64,000 bases of DNA, from assembly GCA_041398665.1 (NCBI GenBank), contig JAWKUH010000011.1, forward strand, positions 1 through 64,000. Reading direction: 5' to 3'. The notes under the pieces are model-generated. The model did no database searches and had not been told where the DNA came from. It saw only the letters and a list, made by a program, of their open reading frames with translations. Below, piece by piece: positions 43,693-52,916 of the stretch. The translations under genes were made by a program, and so were the position numbers. Position 1 is the first letter of the stretch. Each line of letters begins with the position of its first letter. Source of the DNA: Rohdeia sp041398665. Its GTDB lineage: Bacteria; Planctomycetota; UBA1135; GCA-002686595.

Positions 43693-44319
43693 TCAGGCGA
43701 TCTCCTCCTCCACGACCAGTCTCCGTTCGCGCCGCTGCGGCGCACGGTGCTCCTGGAACGGGAGGCGGACGCGGGCGCGCACGCGCGCCGTGTAGGACTG
43801 CACGGTGTCCTCCGCCTTGAGTTCGACGCCGAACAGCTCCCCCACCTCGCGCGTCAACTTCGAGTCGGACTCGAGGTCGACCTCGCCCTCGAGCAGGAGC
43901 TGTCGCACGTAGCGCTGGAACAGGCGCCGCGACGCCCACCAACCGACGACCTGGAGCGCGGCGACGGCCGCGACCGTCAGCCCGACCCAGAGGATCGGGA
44001 ACTCGCGTGTGACGTCGACGCCCTGCGACGAGCGTCCGTAGAGCTCGAGACCGAAGCCCGCGAGCATGAGCACGAAGCCGAGCGTGACCTGGACGCGGTG
44101 GAAGATGTAGGTCCGGATCGATCCGAGCCGACGCTTCGAGAGCCCGAACGCGTCGCGCAGCATCTCGCGCGGGTCGCGGAAGAGGATCGCGTTGGCGAGC
44201 AGGAAGCAGCCGGCGATCGCGCACACGAGTCCGACGACGACCCAGTCGGGCGCCCGCAGGAGCGAGTCCGGCGGGAGGACCCCCGCCGGGAAGGACGCGG
44301 TCGCGCTGGCGACGAACAT
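43693..44319 (-). CDS. membrane protein of unknown function
   Basis: A 208-residue protein with three predicted membrane helices: 'VVVGLVCAIAGCFLLANAIL', 'VQVTLGFVLMLAGFGLEL' and 'ILWVGLTVAAVAALQVVGWW'. The C-terminal 70 residues are soluble and charged, ending in 'RRLVVEEEIA'. I do not recognise a family. The ATG follows TAGCGT by exactly six bases, a leaderless-type start. It is divergent from gatC. Confidence 0.6.
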   Translation of the reverse strand: MFVASATASFPAGVLPPDSLLRAPDWVVVGLVCAIAGCFLLANAILFRDPREMLRDAFGLSKRRLGSIRTYIFHRVQVTLGFVLMLAGFGLELYGRSSQGVDVTREFPILWVGLTVAAVAALQVVGWWASRRLFQRYVRQLLLEGEVDLESDSKLTREVGELFGVELKAEDTVQSYTARVRARVRLPFQEHRAPQRRERRLVVEEEIA

Positions 44320-44325
44320 GGCCCA

Positions 44326-44331
44326 ACGCTA
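44326..44331 (-). promoter_or_regulatory. leaderless -10 element TAGCGT (minus strand)
   Basis: Read on the minus strand, TAGCGT is followed by exactly six bases (TGGGCC) and then ATG 44319. No Shine-Dalgarno sequence is present. It is the only minus-strand member of the set. Confidence 0.5.
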
Positions 44332-44385
44332 CTTCCGGCGCGCTCCCGCGCGCAAGGACCGGGGTCGACCCGGGGACCGCGCTGC

Positions 44386-44391
44386 TACGAT
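44386..44391 (+). promoter_or_regulatory. -10 element TACGAT for gatCAB, near-leaderless
   Basis: TACGAT in the context GCTACGATCC lies ten bases before gatC ATG 44402, giving a leader of only a few bases. Confidence 0.45.
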
Positions 44392-44401
44392 CCCGCGCCC
44401 C

Positions 44402-44737
44402 ATGGCCGAACGACGACCGCAGGAAGGGCTCACGAGGGACGCGGACGGTGCGGACGCGACCGAGGTCGGACGCGTGGCGCGCCTCGCGCGCCTCGCGCCG
44501 GACGAGGGTCGCACCGCGCGTCTGGCGTCCGACTTCGAACGCATCCTCTCGGCCTTCGAGAGTCTCCAGTCGATCGACGTCGACGGTGTGGAGCCGCTCC
44601 ACCGCCCGCTCACGGGCGACGGGATCGAGCGCGGCGACGTCGCGTGCGACGACGGAGCGCTCGACCGCGACGAACTCCTCGCTCGCGCCGCGCGGACTCG
44701 CGAGGGTTGCTTCAGCGTCCCGAGGACGGTCGGTTGA
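44402..44737 (+). CDS. gatC: aspartyl/glutamyl-tRNA amidotransferase subunit C
   Basis: A 111-residue GatC, the small subunit that wraps around GatA and joins it to GatB. It shows 'VARLARLAPDEGRTARLASDF' at its core (ARLARL-P), 'ILSAFESLQSIDVDGVEPLHRP' and 'CFSVPRTVG', the last matching the F-x-V-P-x-V-x end of the family. It is first of gatCAB, and its TGA overlaps the gatA TTG. GatCAB converts Glu-tRNA(Gln) and Asp-tRNA(Asn) to the amide forms in bacteria lacking GlnRS or AsnRS. Confidence 0.92.
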   Translation: MAERRPQEGLTRDADGADATEVGRVARLARLAPDEGRTARLASDFERILSAFESLQSIDVDGVEPLHRPLTGDGIERGDVACDDGALDRDELLARAARTREGCFSVPRTVG

Positions 44738-46176
44738 CGTCGAGCGACGCACGCGACGCGGACGCGACCTCGATCGCCGAGTCGTGCGCCCGCGGCGAAC
44801 GCAGCGTCGAGTCGGTCGTCGCCGACGCGATCGCGCGCGCCGAGGCCGATCCGTTCGGCGCGATGGCGGAGGTCCGCGCGGAGCTCGCCCTCGAGCGCGC
44901 GCGGGAACTCGATCGGCGACGCGCGGCGGGCGAGGCACCGGGGCCGCTGCACGGCGTCCCGTTCGCGATCAAGGCGAACCTGTGCGCGCGCGGGTTCGAG
45001 ACGCACTGCGGCTCGCGCCTGCTCGCGGGCTGGCGCGCGCCCTACGACGCGACCTCGGTCGAACGTCTCCTGGCGGCCGGCGCCGTGCCGCGCACGACGC
45101 ACATGGACGAGTTCGGCATGGGGTCGAGCGGCGAGAACTCGGCCTACGAGGTCCCGCGCAACCCGCGCGACTCGGGGCGCACCTGCGGCGGTTCGTCGAG
45201 CGGCTCGGCCTCCGCCGTCGCGTCCGGCGTCGTCCCGTTCGCGCTCGGCTCCGACACGGGCGGATCGGTGCGACAACCCGCCGCCTTCTGCGGCGTCTTC
45301 GGCCTGAAACCGACCTGGGGCCGCGTCTCGCGCCACGGACTCGTCGCCTTCGCGTCGTCGCTCGACACGGTCGGCGTCCTCGCGCGCAGCGCGCGCGACC
45401 TCGAGCGCGTGCTCGCCGCGGCGTCGGGCGCCGACGGACGCGACGCGACCGCGACGACGACGCGCTTCGAGCCGCGCGCCGAGCTCGACGGACTCGACGG
45501 CATCACCTTCGGTGTCCCGACGTTCGCGCGCGGCGACGGACTCCGCGGCGACGTCGCCTCGGCGTTCGACGCCGCCCTCGAACGACTCGCGGGACTCGGA
45601 GCGCGCCTCGTCGACGTCGAGATCCCGCAGGCCGAGCACGCCGTCGCGACCTACTACGTCGTCGCGACCGCCGAGGCCTCGAGCAACCTCGCGCGCTTCG
45701 ACGGCGTGCGCTACGGCGAACGCGTCGACGGCGACGGGACGCTCGACGGCATGTACGCGGCGACGCGCACGCACGGGTTCGGCGACGAGGTCGTCCGGCG
45801 CGTGCTGCTCGGCACGCACGTCCTGTCGAGCGGCTTCTACGAGGCGTGGTTCGACCGGGCCGCGCGCGTCAGGCGCCTCCTCTCCGACGGGTTCGACCGC
45901 GCGTTCGCGACGGTGGACGCCGTCGTCTCCCCCACGGCGCCGACGCGCGCGTTCGAACTCGGTTCCGTGCCCGACCCGCTCGAGCTCTACCGCGGCGACG
46001 CGCTCACCATCCCCGCCAGCCTCGCGGGCCTCCCCGCCGTGAGCGCACCGTGCGACGTCGAGGGACTGCCCGTCGGACTTCAGATCGTCGCCCCGCGCGG
46101 CGCCGACGCACTCGCGATCGCCCTGGCGCGCGCGTTCGCTCCGGGATCGGTACCCGCGGCGGAGGTCGTCCGATGA
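44734..46176 (+). CDS. gatA: aspartyl/glutamyl-tRNA amidotransferase subunit A
   Basis: A 480-residue amidase that supplies ammonia from glutamine or asparagine. The catalytic Ser-cisSer-Lys triad lies in 'PFAIKANL' (Lys near 80), 'GGSSSGSASAVASG' (cis-Ser near 155) and 'GSDTGGSVRQP' (nucleophile near 178). The TTG start at 44734 overlaps the gatC stop (TTGA), and the stop overlaps gatB (ATGA), so all three subunits should be translated together. The N-terminal segment is slightly shortened compared with other GatA proteins. Confidence 0.94.
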   Translation: MTSSDARDADATSIAESCARGERSVESVVADAIARAEADPFGAMAEVRAELALERARELDRRRAAGEAPGPLHGVPFAIKANLCARGFETHCGSRLLAGWRAPYDATSVERLLAAGAVPRTTHMDEFGMGSSGENSAYEVPRNPRDSGRTCGGSSSGSASAVASGVVPFALGSDTGGSVRQPAAFCGVFGLKPTWGRVSRHGLVAFASSLDTVGVLARSARDLERVLAAASGADGRDATATTTRFEPRAELDGLDGITFGVPTFARGDGLRGDVASAFDAALERLAGLGARLVDVEIPQAEHAVATYYVVATAEASSNLARFDGVRYGERVDGDGTLDGMYAATRTHGFGDEVVRRVLLGTHVLSSGFYEAWFDRAARVRRLLSDGFDRAFATVDAVVSPTAPTRAFELGSVPDPLELYRGDALTIPASLAGLPAVSAPCDVEGLPVGLQIVAPRGADALAIALARAFAPGSVPAAEVVR

Positions 46177-47621
46177 GCGTCGGAGGTTGGGAGGTCGTGA
46201 TCGGCCTCGAGGTGCACGCCCAGCTCGCGACCGGTGCCAAGCTCTTCGCGCCCGAGCCCTACGTCTTCGGCGCGGAGCCGAACACGCTCGTGTCGGTCGT
46301 CACCAGCGCGCAGCCCGGCGCGCTCCCCGTCCTCGACCGCCGCGCGATCCGGCTCGCCCTGCGCGTCGCGCTCGCGCTCGACTGCGACGTCGCCGACGTG
46401 AGCTCGTTCGACCGCAAGCACTACTTCTACTGCGATCTGCCCAAGGGCTACCAGATCACGCAGCTCTTCCGCCCCTACTGCTCGGGCGGCGCCGTCACGC
46501 TCGCGGACGGTCGGAAGGTGCCGCTCGTGCGGATCCACGTCGAGGAGGACGCGGGCAAGGCGACGCACGACCGCGGCGACGACACGCTCGTCGACCTCAA
46601 CCGCGCGGGCGTGCCCCTGATCGAACTCGTCACCGAGCCCGCGCTGCGTTCCGCCGACGACGCCGTCGCCTTCCTCGAGGCCTACCGCGAGGTGCTCGTC
46701 TACACCGGCGCGAGCGACGCCGACATGGAGAAGGGCAACCTCCGCTGCGACGTGAACGTCTCGGTCCGCAGGCCGGGCGAGCCGTTGCGGACGAAGGTCG
46801 AGCTCAAGAACCTCAACTCGCTGCGCAACGTGCACGCGGCGATCCTCCACGAGGTCGCGCGCCAGTCGTCGGCCTACGAACGCGGCGCCGAGCACGAGGT
46901 CGTGCAGGAGACGCGCCTCTACGATCCCGACCGCGACGAGACGCGGACGATGCGATCGAAGGAGGACGCGCACGACTACCGCTACATGCCGGACCCCGAC
47001 CTCCCGCCGGTCGTGGTGACGTCCGAAGAGCTCGCGGCGGTGCGCGCGGCGATGCCCGAACTCGCTCCTCAACGGCGCGAGCGCTACGTGTCGCGACTCG
47101 GACTGTCCGAGTACGACGCCGGCGTCCTCACGGGGTCGCGCGAGACGTCGGACTTCTTCGACGAGGTCGTCCGACTCGCCGGTGACGGCGCGGCGAAGTC
47201 CGCCGCGAACTGGGTCTCGAACCAGGTGCTCGGCGCGCTGTCGAACGCCGAGATCACGGCGAGCACGCTCTCCGACCTCCCCTTCGGTCCGCACGAGCTG
47301 GCGGAGCTGCTCCGCCTCGTCGACGAGGGCACGCTGCACCAGCGCGGCGCGCGGGACGTGTTCGAGCGACTCGTGCGCGAGGGCGGCTCGCCGCGCGAGT
47401 GGGTCGAGAAGCTCGACCTCGGCGCCGTGCGCGACGACGGAGCCATCGAGGAGTGGTGCCGCGCGGCGATCGCGGCGAACGCGAAGGCCGCGGACGCCGT
47501 CCGCTCCGGGAACGAGAAGGCGGTCGGCGCCCTCGTCGGCGCGGTGATGAAGGCCTCGGCGGGCAAGGCGGACCCGGCCGGGGTGCGGGAGGCGCTCCTG
47601 CGGCTCCTGGCCGAGTCCTGA
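46173..47621 (+). CDS. gatB: aspartyl/glutamyl-tRNA amidotransferase subunit B
   Basis: A 482-residue kinase-like and tRNA-binding subunit that activates the misacylated Glu or Asp with ATP. Its signature 'VVIGLEVHAQLAT' is followed by 'DRKHYFYCDLPKGYQITQ' and 'DADMEKGNLRCDVNVSVRR'. The C-terminal YqeY-like tail ('ANAKAADAVRSGNEKAVGAL') that contacts the tRNA D-loop is complete. The ATG overlaps the gatA stop. Confidence 0.95.
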   Translation: MSVGGWEVVIGLEVHAQLATGAKLFAPEPYVFGAEPNTLVSVVTSAQPGALPVLDRRAIRLALRVALALDCDVADVSSFDRKHYFYCDLPKGYQITQLFRPYCSGGAVTLADGRKVPLVRIHVEEDAGKATHDRGDDTLVDLNRAGVPLIELVTEPALRSADDAVAFLEAYREVLVYTGASDADMEKGNLRCDVNVSVRRPGEPLRTKVELKNLNSLRNVHAAILHEVARQSSAYERGAEHEVVQETRLYDPDRDETRTMRSKEDAHDYRYMPDPDLPPVVVTSEELAAVRAAMPELAPQRRERYVSRLGLSEYDAGVLTGSRETSDFFDEVVRLAGDGAAKSAANWVSNQVLGALSNAEITASTLSDLPFGPHELAELLRLVDEGTLHQRGARDVFERLVREGGSPREWVEKLDLGAVRDDGAIEEWCRAAIAANAKAADAVRSGNEKAVGALVGAVMKASAGKADPAGVREALLRLLAES

Positions 47622-47703
47622 GCGGCGCGCGGACTCGACGCCGGGCGGAGACCGCGAGCGTCTGCGACGCTAGAGCCCGGATCCCCCGTCCTCGGTGTCG
47701 TCC

Positions 47704-47880
47704 ATGCACTCCAGCTCTTCTCGCCGACTCGCGCTCCTCGTCCTCTGGGTCACCGCTCTCGCGACGCTCGCGGGCTGCGTCGGTCCCAAGCCCAAGTACC
47801 ACGATTCCGGTTTTCGTTTCTCGTGGGCCGACGAGGTCAGGAACGGCGGCTCGCAGAGCGGGTCGGAAGCCGACCAGTAG
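47704..47880 (+). CDS. very small lipoprotein
   Basis: A 58-residue protein with a signal sequence and lipobox LAGC (about residues 20-23), followed by only about 35 polar residues ending 'GSQSGSEADQ'. It looks like a small lipid-anchored envelope protein of unknown role. ATG 47704 is chosen; a GTG at 47695 would add three residues. It follows gatB by 82 bases and could be a separate unit. Confidence 0.6.
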   Translation: MHSSSSRRLALLVLWVTALATLAGCVGPKPKYHDSGFRFSWADEVRNGGSQSGSEADQ

Positions 47881-48181
47881 GCGAGGAGGAGCGCGCGCGA
47901 TCGAGATCGGCGCCAGCGACCGGCGCCCGGTCGCTCGTCGGGTCCGCTTCCTCCGCGAACGACGTCGTCGGCGCCGACGCGAACGCCGACCTGGATGCGA
48001 ACGCTTCGGTCGTTCGGCCCGAGACCTCGGAGCCGCGCCGCGGCTAGCGTCCTCGCGGACCCTTCCCCGTCCGCCCGGCCCGCTCCGCACCGGACGGATC
48101 CCGGCAACCCGCCGCAGCGCGCATCGGATCCTCGTCGTCCACCGTTCCGCGCGAAGGCAACTCCTCCCAGGAGGGTTCCCC
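47881..48181. other. non-coding leader region of the FG-GAP-like gene
   Basis: About 300 bases with no gene. The only clear signal is an AGGAGGG Shine-Dalgarno sequence near 48170, the best ribosome-binding site in the window, six bases before the GTG at 48182. I see no convincing TANNNT hexamer at a usual distance. Confidence 0.4.
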
Positions 48182-49799
48182 GTGAAGTTCTCTACGTTTC
48201 TTGCAGTTCCGATGGTCCTCGCCCTGGCGACGACCGACCTCCGTGCGCAGTTCGCGACGGAGGACGCCGTGATCCAGCCGGCCGACGCCTTCCTCTGGGA
48301 GTACGTCGGAGCGTCCATCGTCGGATCGCGACCGAGCTTCGACGTCGACGGTGACCGACTCGCGCTCGGACGACCGAACAACGGCGCCGCGGGTCCGAAC
48401 GCGGGCGCCGTGTCCTTCTACGAACGCGACGACTCGGGTGCCTGGGTGGAGACCGACTTCCACTCCTCGGGGTCCGCGAACATGGCTCTCGGCGCCCACG
48501 TCGTGCTCGAAGGCTCGACCTGCGTCGTTTCGGCCGACGGACGCAACGCGCTCCAGACGTACGAGCGTGTGGGTCCGGGGAAGTGGCGCGAGTCGCAACT
48601 GATCGTGTCGCCCACCCCCGCTTCGGGTTTCTTCGGCGACGCCTTCGACCTGATGGACGGGCGACTCGTCACGTTGACCCACGGGAAGGAGAACGCGCCG
48701 TCGGCGTACGCGAGGCCCGCCCGGGTCGACGTCCTCGAGAAGCGTCCGGACGGCAGGTTCGTCCACGCGGCCGGCTTCCCATTGGTCGACGCCGCCGGCA
48801 CGGCGATGCGGGTGATCTCGATCGACCTCCATCGCGACACCATCGCCGTCTCGGGCGACCTCCTCGACTACCCCGTCGATCCGTTCGCGCACCCCGCGGT
48901 GACGCTCGGGAGCATCTGGATCTACCGCCGCGACCAGCAGGGCGCGTGGACGCTCGACCAGAAGGTCGTCAGCCGGTACCCCAACCGGAGGCTCGGCGGC
49001 GTCGTCGACCTCGACGGCGAGACGCTCGCCGCGATGTCCGCGGAGTTCGTCGCGTTCAGCCCGGTCTGCGAGGTCGAGGTGTTCCGGCGCGACGCGGCGG
49101 GCGTCTACCGGTACGTCGACACGTTCAGCACGAACGAGTCGAACGAGAAGGCTCGCTTCGGCTCGTCGATCGCGGTCGCGGGCGATCGCATCGCCGTCGG
49201 CGCGCCTCGCCCGTACCCCGGCCTCCCGTTCGGCAGCGCGTACCTCTACGAGCGCAGGACCGACGGCACGTGGTACCGGTCCGTGCGGCACGCCACCGAC
49301 GACGGAACCGACACGGGCGGAGCCTGCGCGATCGAGGGCGACACGCTCTTCGTCGCGTCCGGCGGTTCGAACTCGGCCCTCGGATCCCTGCGGGAGATCG
49401 ACATCGCCCCGCTCATGCACGGCTCGCGCGTGGTCGGCCTCGCGAGCGGCGGACAGCAGGACCTGCTGCTGCGCGCCGGTGCCGCGCGGCGCGGCGACGC
49501 GTACCTCGTCCTCGGTTCGACGACGGGGACGTCGCCGGGCGTCGTGCTCGCGCGCCTCGGCGTCGAGCTGCCGCTCGTCGTCGACGCCTACACGGCTGGG
49601 CTTCGCGCCGTCCTCGCCGGTCGTCGGCGCGGTCGGCCTCCTCGACGCGGACGGCAACGCGGACGCGGCGTTCGTCCTGCCGAGCGCGACGTCGCCCGCC
49701 TTCGCCGGCGTGCGCCTGCGCCACGCCTACGTCGCGCTCGACCTCACGACATTCGAGGCCTTCGCGAGCAACGCCGTCGCGGTCGCGCTCGTCCCCTGA
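48182..49799 (+). CDS. secreted FG-GAP-like beta-propeller protein (frameshifted near its end)
   Basis: About 538 residues once one frameshift is corrected. A signal peptide ('FLAVPMVLALATTDLRAQ') leads into repeated propeller-like blades of the kind 'FDVDGDRLALGRPNN ... SFYERDD', 'VDLDGETLAAMSAEF' and 'IAVAGDRIAVGAPRPYP', which are FG-GAP-type repeats common in secreted planctomycete proteins. The last 110 residues form the module 'AYLVLGSTTGTSPG', shared with the cytochrome at 10963-13068. An extra G in the GGG at 49598-49600 breaks the frame; removing it gives 'YTAGFAPSSPVVGAVGLLDA' and a normal stop at 49799. The GTG has a strong Shine-Dalgarno sequence. Confidence 0.72.
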
Positions 49800-49823
49800 C
49801 CTTCGGAACCGTTCGAGGAATAC

Positions 49824-49845
49824 CCCGCGATGCACACGTCGCGGG
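49824..49845. terminator. hairpin between convergent genes
   Basis: CCCGCGA (49824-49830) pairs with TCGCGGG (49839-49845) over an eight-base loop, between the FG-GAP-like gene and guaA, which converge here. Confidence 0.45.
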
Positions 49846-49870
49846 CCTGTCCTGTCCCGGGTCGAGGCCC

Positions 49871-51412
49871 TCACCCCACTCGATCGTCGCGGGCGGCTTG
49901 CTCGAGACGTCGAGGACGACGCGGCTGGATGCCGCGAACCTGCCGGATGACGCGGTTGCTGATGCGCGCGATCAGCTCGCGGTCGAGGTACGCCCAGTCC
50001 GCCGTCATCGTCGACGGACTCGACGATTCGCAGCGCACAGGCCTGTTCGTAGGTGCGCGTCGCCCATGACGCCGACGGAGCGCACGGGCAGCAACACCGC
50101 GAAGTACCGCTACAGGCTGTGCTGCGCGCCCGCCGCCTCGATCTCCTCGCGCACGACGCGTCGGCCTTCCTGGCAGAGCGACGTTCTCCGGCGTGATGTC
50201 GCTCCAGATCCGCACCGCGAGGCCGGGTCCGGGGAAGGGCTGGCGGTCGACGAGGCTCGACGGCAGGCCGAGGTTGTGACCGATCGCGCGCACCTCGTCC
50301 TTGAACAGCTCGCGCAGCGGCTCGACCAACGTCATCTCGAGGTCCTCTGGCAGACCTCCGACGTTGTGGTGGCTCTTGATGACGGCGGTGTTGCCCCCGT
50401 GCGCCGCCACCGACTCGATCACGTCGGGGTAGAGCGTGCCCTGGCCGAGGAAGTGCGCGTTCTCGAAGCGGCGCGCCTGCTCGCGGAAGACCTCGACGAA
50501 CTCGTGCCCGATGATCTTGCGCTTGCGCTCGGGATCGGTGACGCCCGCGAGCTTGGTGAGGAAGCGCTCGCCCGCGTCGACCATCGTGAGGTCCATGTGG
50601 AGGTGCTCGCCGAACAGGCGCCCCACCCCCGCCGCCTCGTCCTTCCGCAGCAGACCGTTGTCCACGAAGATGCAGTGGAGCCGGTCGCCGATCGCCTGGT
50701 GCAGGATCATCGCGGCGACCGAGCTGTCGACGCCGCCGGAGAGTCCCATCACGACCTCGCCGTCGCGCCCCACGAGTTCGCGCACCTTCGCGACCTGGTG
50801 CTCGACGATGTTGTGAGGTGTCCAGTCGCCCTCGAGTCCGCAGACGCGGTAGAGGAAGTTCTCGATCACTTCGCGGCCGCGCACGGAGTGCGTGACCTCG
50901 GGGTGGAACTGGATGCCGTAGAAGCCGCGGTCGTGGTCGCCGATCGCGGCGAACGGGCAGGTGTCGCTCTCGGCGAGCACCGCGAAGCCCTGGGGCAACC
51001 GCGAGACCTGGTCGCCGTGGCTCATCCACACCACGGTGTGACCCTGGACGCCGACGAAGGGTCCCGAGGGATCGAGGATGCGCATCGACGTGCGACCGAA
51101 CTCGCGTCGCTCCGCCGCCTCGACGTGGCCGCCGAGCGTCTGCGACATCCACTGCATGCCGTAGCAGATGCCGAGCACCGGCACACCGAGCTCCAGCACC
51201 TCGCGCGGGATCTCGGGCGCGTCGTCGGCGTAGACCGAGGCCGGACCTCCCGAGAGGATCACGCCCGCGAGGTCCATGTCCTTCGCGACCTCGAGGCAGC
51301 GCTTGGCCGGCGCGATCTCCGACCACACCTGGGCCTCGCGGACGCGCCGCGCGATGAGTTGCGCGTACTGGGTGCCGAGGTCGACGACGAGGACGCCGCG
51401 GTTGTCCTTCAT
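49871..51412 (-). CDS. guaA: GMP synthase (3' end disrupted by indels and one nonsense change)
   Basis: GuaA makes GMP from XMP, glutamine and ATP. The first 400 residues are clean: class I glutaminase ('GICYGMQWMSQTLGG' with the Cys, 'IQFHPEVTH'), the ATP pyrophosphatase P-loop 'GLSGGVDSSVAAMIL', and 'FLGQGTLYPDVIES'. After 'ITPENVAL' the frame breaks: single-base losses near 50172 and 50157, TAG replacing an expected Trp codon at 50110-50112, two-base losses near 50056 and 50008, a one-base gain near 49926 and a loss near the stop. Pieces of the normal end are still readable in other frames ('RTYEQACALRIVESVD', 'MTADWAYLDREL'). Being essential and next to guaB, it is likely intact in the cell. 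Confidence 0.85.
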   Translation of the reverse strand: MKDNRGVLVVDLGTQYAQLIARRVREAQVWSEIAPAKRCLEVAKDMDLAGVILSGGPASVYADDAPEIPREVLELGVPVLGICYGMQWMSQTLGGHVEAAERREFGRTSMRILDPSGPFVGVQGHTVVWMSHGDQVSRLPQGFAVLAESDTCPFAAIGDHDRGFYGIQFHPEVTHSVRGREVIENFLYRVCGLEGDWTPHNIVEHQVAKVRELVGRDGEVVMGLSGGVDSSVAAMILHQAIGDRLHCIFVDNGLLRKDEAAGVGRLFGEHLHMDLTMVDAGERFLTKLAGVTDPERKRKIIGHEFVEVFREQARRFENAHFLGQGTLYPDVIESVAAHGGNTAVIKSHHNVGGLPEDLEMTLVEPLRELFKDEVRAIGHNLGLPSSLVDRQPFPGPGLAVRIWSDITPENVALPGRPTRRARGDRGGGRAAQPVAVLRGVAARALRRRHGRRAPTNRPVRCESSSPSTMTADWAYLDRELIARISNRVIRQVRGIQPRRPRRLEQAARDDRVG

Positions 51413-51443
51413 GCCTGGATACGGTTCGCGAGCGCGTCGGCGC

Positions 51444-52916
51444 TCACTCGTGGAAGTAGTTGGGAGCTTCGCGGGTGATCGTCACGTCGTGCGGGTGGCT
51501 CTCCGCCACGCCCGCGCTCGTGACCCGGATGAAGTGCGCGCGCTCCCACAGGTCGCCGATCGTGCGCGCGCCGCAGTAGCCCATGCCGGCGCGGATGCCG
51601 CCGGTGAGCTGGTACACGAACGTCGAGAGCTCGCCCTTGTACGGCACCATGCCCTCGATGCCCTCGGGCACGAGCTTCTGCGCGTCGGTGACGTGCCCCT
51701 GTCGGTAGCGTTCCTTGCCGCCCTCGATCATGGCGCCGAGCGAGCCCATGCCGCGCACCGCCTTGAACGTGCGGCCCTTGTAGATGATCTTCTCGCCCGG
51801 ACTCTCGTCGAGACCGGCGAACAACGAACCGAGCATCACGCTCGAAGCGCCGCCCGCGAGCGCCTTCACGGCGTCGCCCGAGAAGCGCACGCCGCCGTCG
51901 GCGACGACCGGCACGCCGGTGCCTCGCAGCGCGCGCGCGACCTCGCACACCGCGGTGAACTGCGGCACGCCGATGCCGGCGACGACGCGCGTCGTGCAGA
52001 TCGAGCCCGGCCCGATGCCGACCTTGACGCCGTCCGCGCCGGCCTTCACGAGGTCGAGCGCGGCCTCCGCGGTCGCGACGTTGCCCGCGACGACGTCGAC
52101 GGCGTGCTTGTTCTTGAGCTCGCGGACGGTGTCGACGACGTTCGACGAGTGTCCGTGCGCGGTGTCGACGACGAGGACGTCGACGCCGGCCTCGACGAGA
52201 CCGGCCGCGCGCTCGTAGTCGTGGACGCCGATCGCCGCGGCCGCGCGCAACCGACCGTAGTCGTCCACCGCGGAGCACGGGTAGGCCTCGAGGTTGTCGA
52301 GGTCCTTCATCGTGATCAGTCCGGCGAGGCGCCCCTTCTCGTCGGTGATGATCAGCTTCTCGATCTTGTGCCGGTAGAGCAGCTCGCGCGCGTCGTCGAG
52401 CGACGTCGTGGGCGGCGCGGTCACGAGGTCGCGGCCCGTCATGACCTCGCTGACCGGCGTGTCGTCGCTGGTCTGGAAGCGGCAGTCGCGCTTGGTGAGG
52501 ATGCCGACGACCCGCCGCTCGGCGTCCGTGATCGGGACGCCCGAGACGTTCTGGGTCGCCATCAGCTCGCGCGCGCGCGCCATCGTCGCGTCCGGGGGCA
52601 GCGTGAGCGGGTCGCGGATGATGCCGTTGGCCGACCGCTTGACCTTGTCCACCTCCTGCACCTGCCGCTCGATCGACAGATTGCGGTGGATCACGCCGAT
52701 GCCGCCCTCGCGCGCCAGGGCGACGGCGAGGCTCCAGCCCGTCACCGTGTCCATCGCCGCCGAGACGAGCGGCAGGTTGATCGGGACGTTGCGGGAGACC
52801 CGCGTCCTCACGTCCACGTCCTTGGGCAGCACGTCCGAGTGACGCGGGACGAGCAGGACGTCGTCGTAGGCGAGACCCTCCGGGAAGGGCACCGTACCGG
52901 GGGCTTGTTGGGCCAT
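51444..52916 (-). CDS. guaB: IMP dehydrogenase
   Basis: A 490-residue enzyme that oxidises IMP to XMP with NAD, the committed step to GMP. It shows 'LAYDDVLLVPRHSDVLP', two CBS domains (about 95-215), the catalytic loop 'GIGPGSICTTRVVAG' with its Cys near 304, 'GTGVPVVADGGVRFSGD' and the flap 'MGYCGARTI'. It is complete. The gene order guaB-guaA with a 31-base gap fits a classic guanine operon. A minus-strand TACGAT near 52972 and a small leader hairpin (52926-52941) precede the ATG. Confidence 0.96.
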   Translation of the reverse strand: MAQQAPGTVPFPEGLAYDDVLLVPRHSDVLPKDVDVRTRVSRNVPINLPLVSAAMDTVTGWSLAVALAREGGIGVIHRNLSIERQVQEVDKVKRSANGIIRDPLTLPPDATMARARELMATQNVSGVPITDAERRVVGILTKRDCRFQTSDDTPVSEVMTGRDLVTAPPTTSLDDARELLYRHKIEKLIITDEKGRLAGLITMKDLDNLEAYPCSAVDDYGRLRAAAAIGVHDYERAAGLVEAGVDVLVVDTAHGHSSNVVDTVRELKNKHAVDVVAGNVATAEAALDLVKAGADGVKVGIGPGSICTTRVVAGIGVPQFTAVCEVARALRGTGVPVVADGGVRFSGDAVKALAGGASSVMLGSLFAGLDESPGEKIIYKGRTFKAVRGMGSLGAMIEGGKERYRQGHVTDAQKLVPEGIEGMVPYKGELSTFVYQLTGGIRAGMGYCGARTIGDLWERAHFIRVTSAGVAESHPHDVTITREAPNYFHE

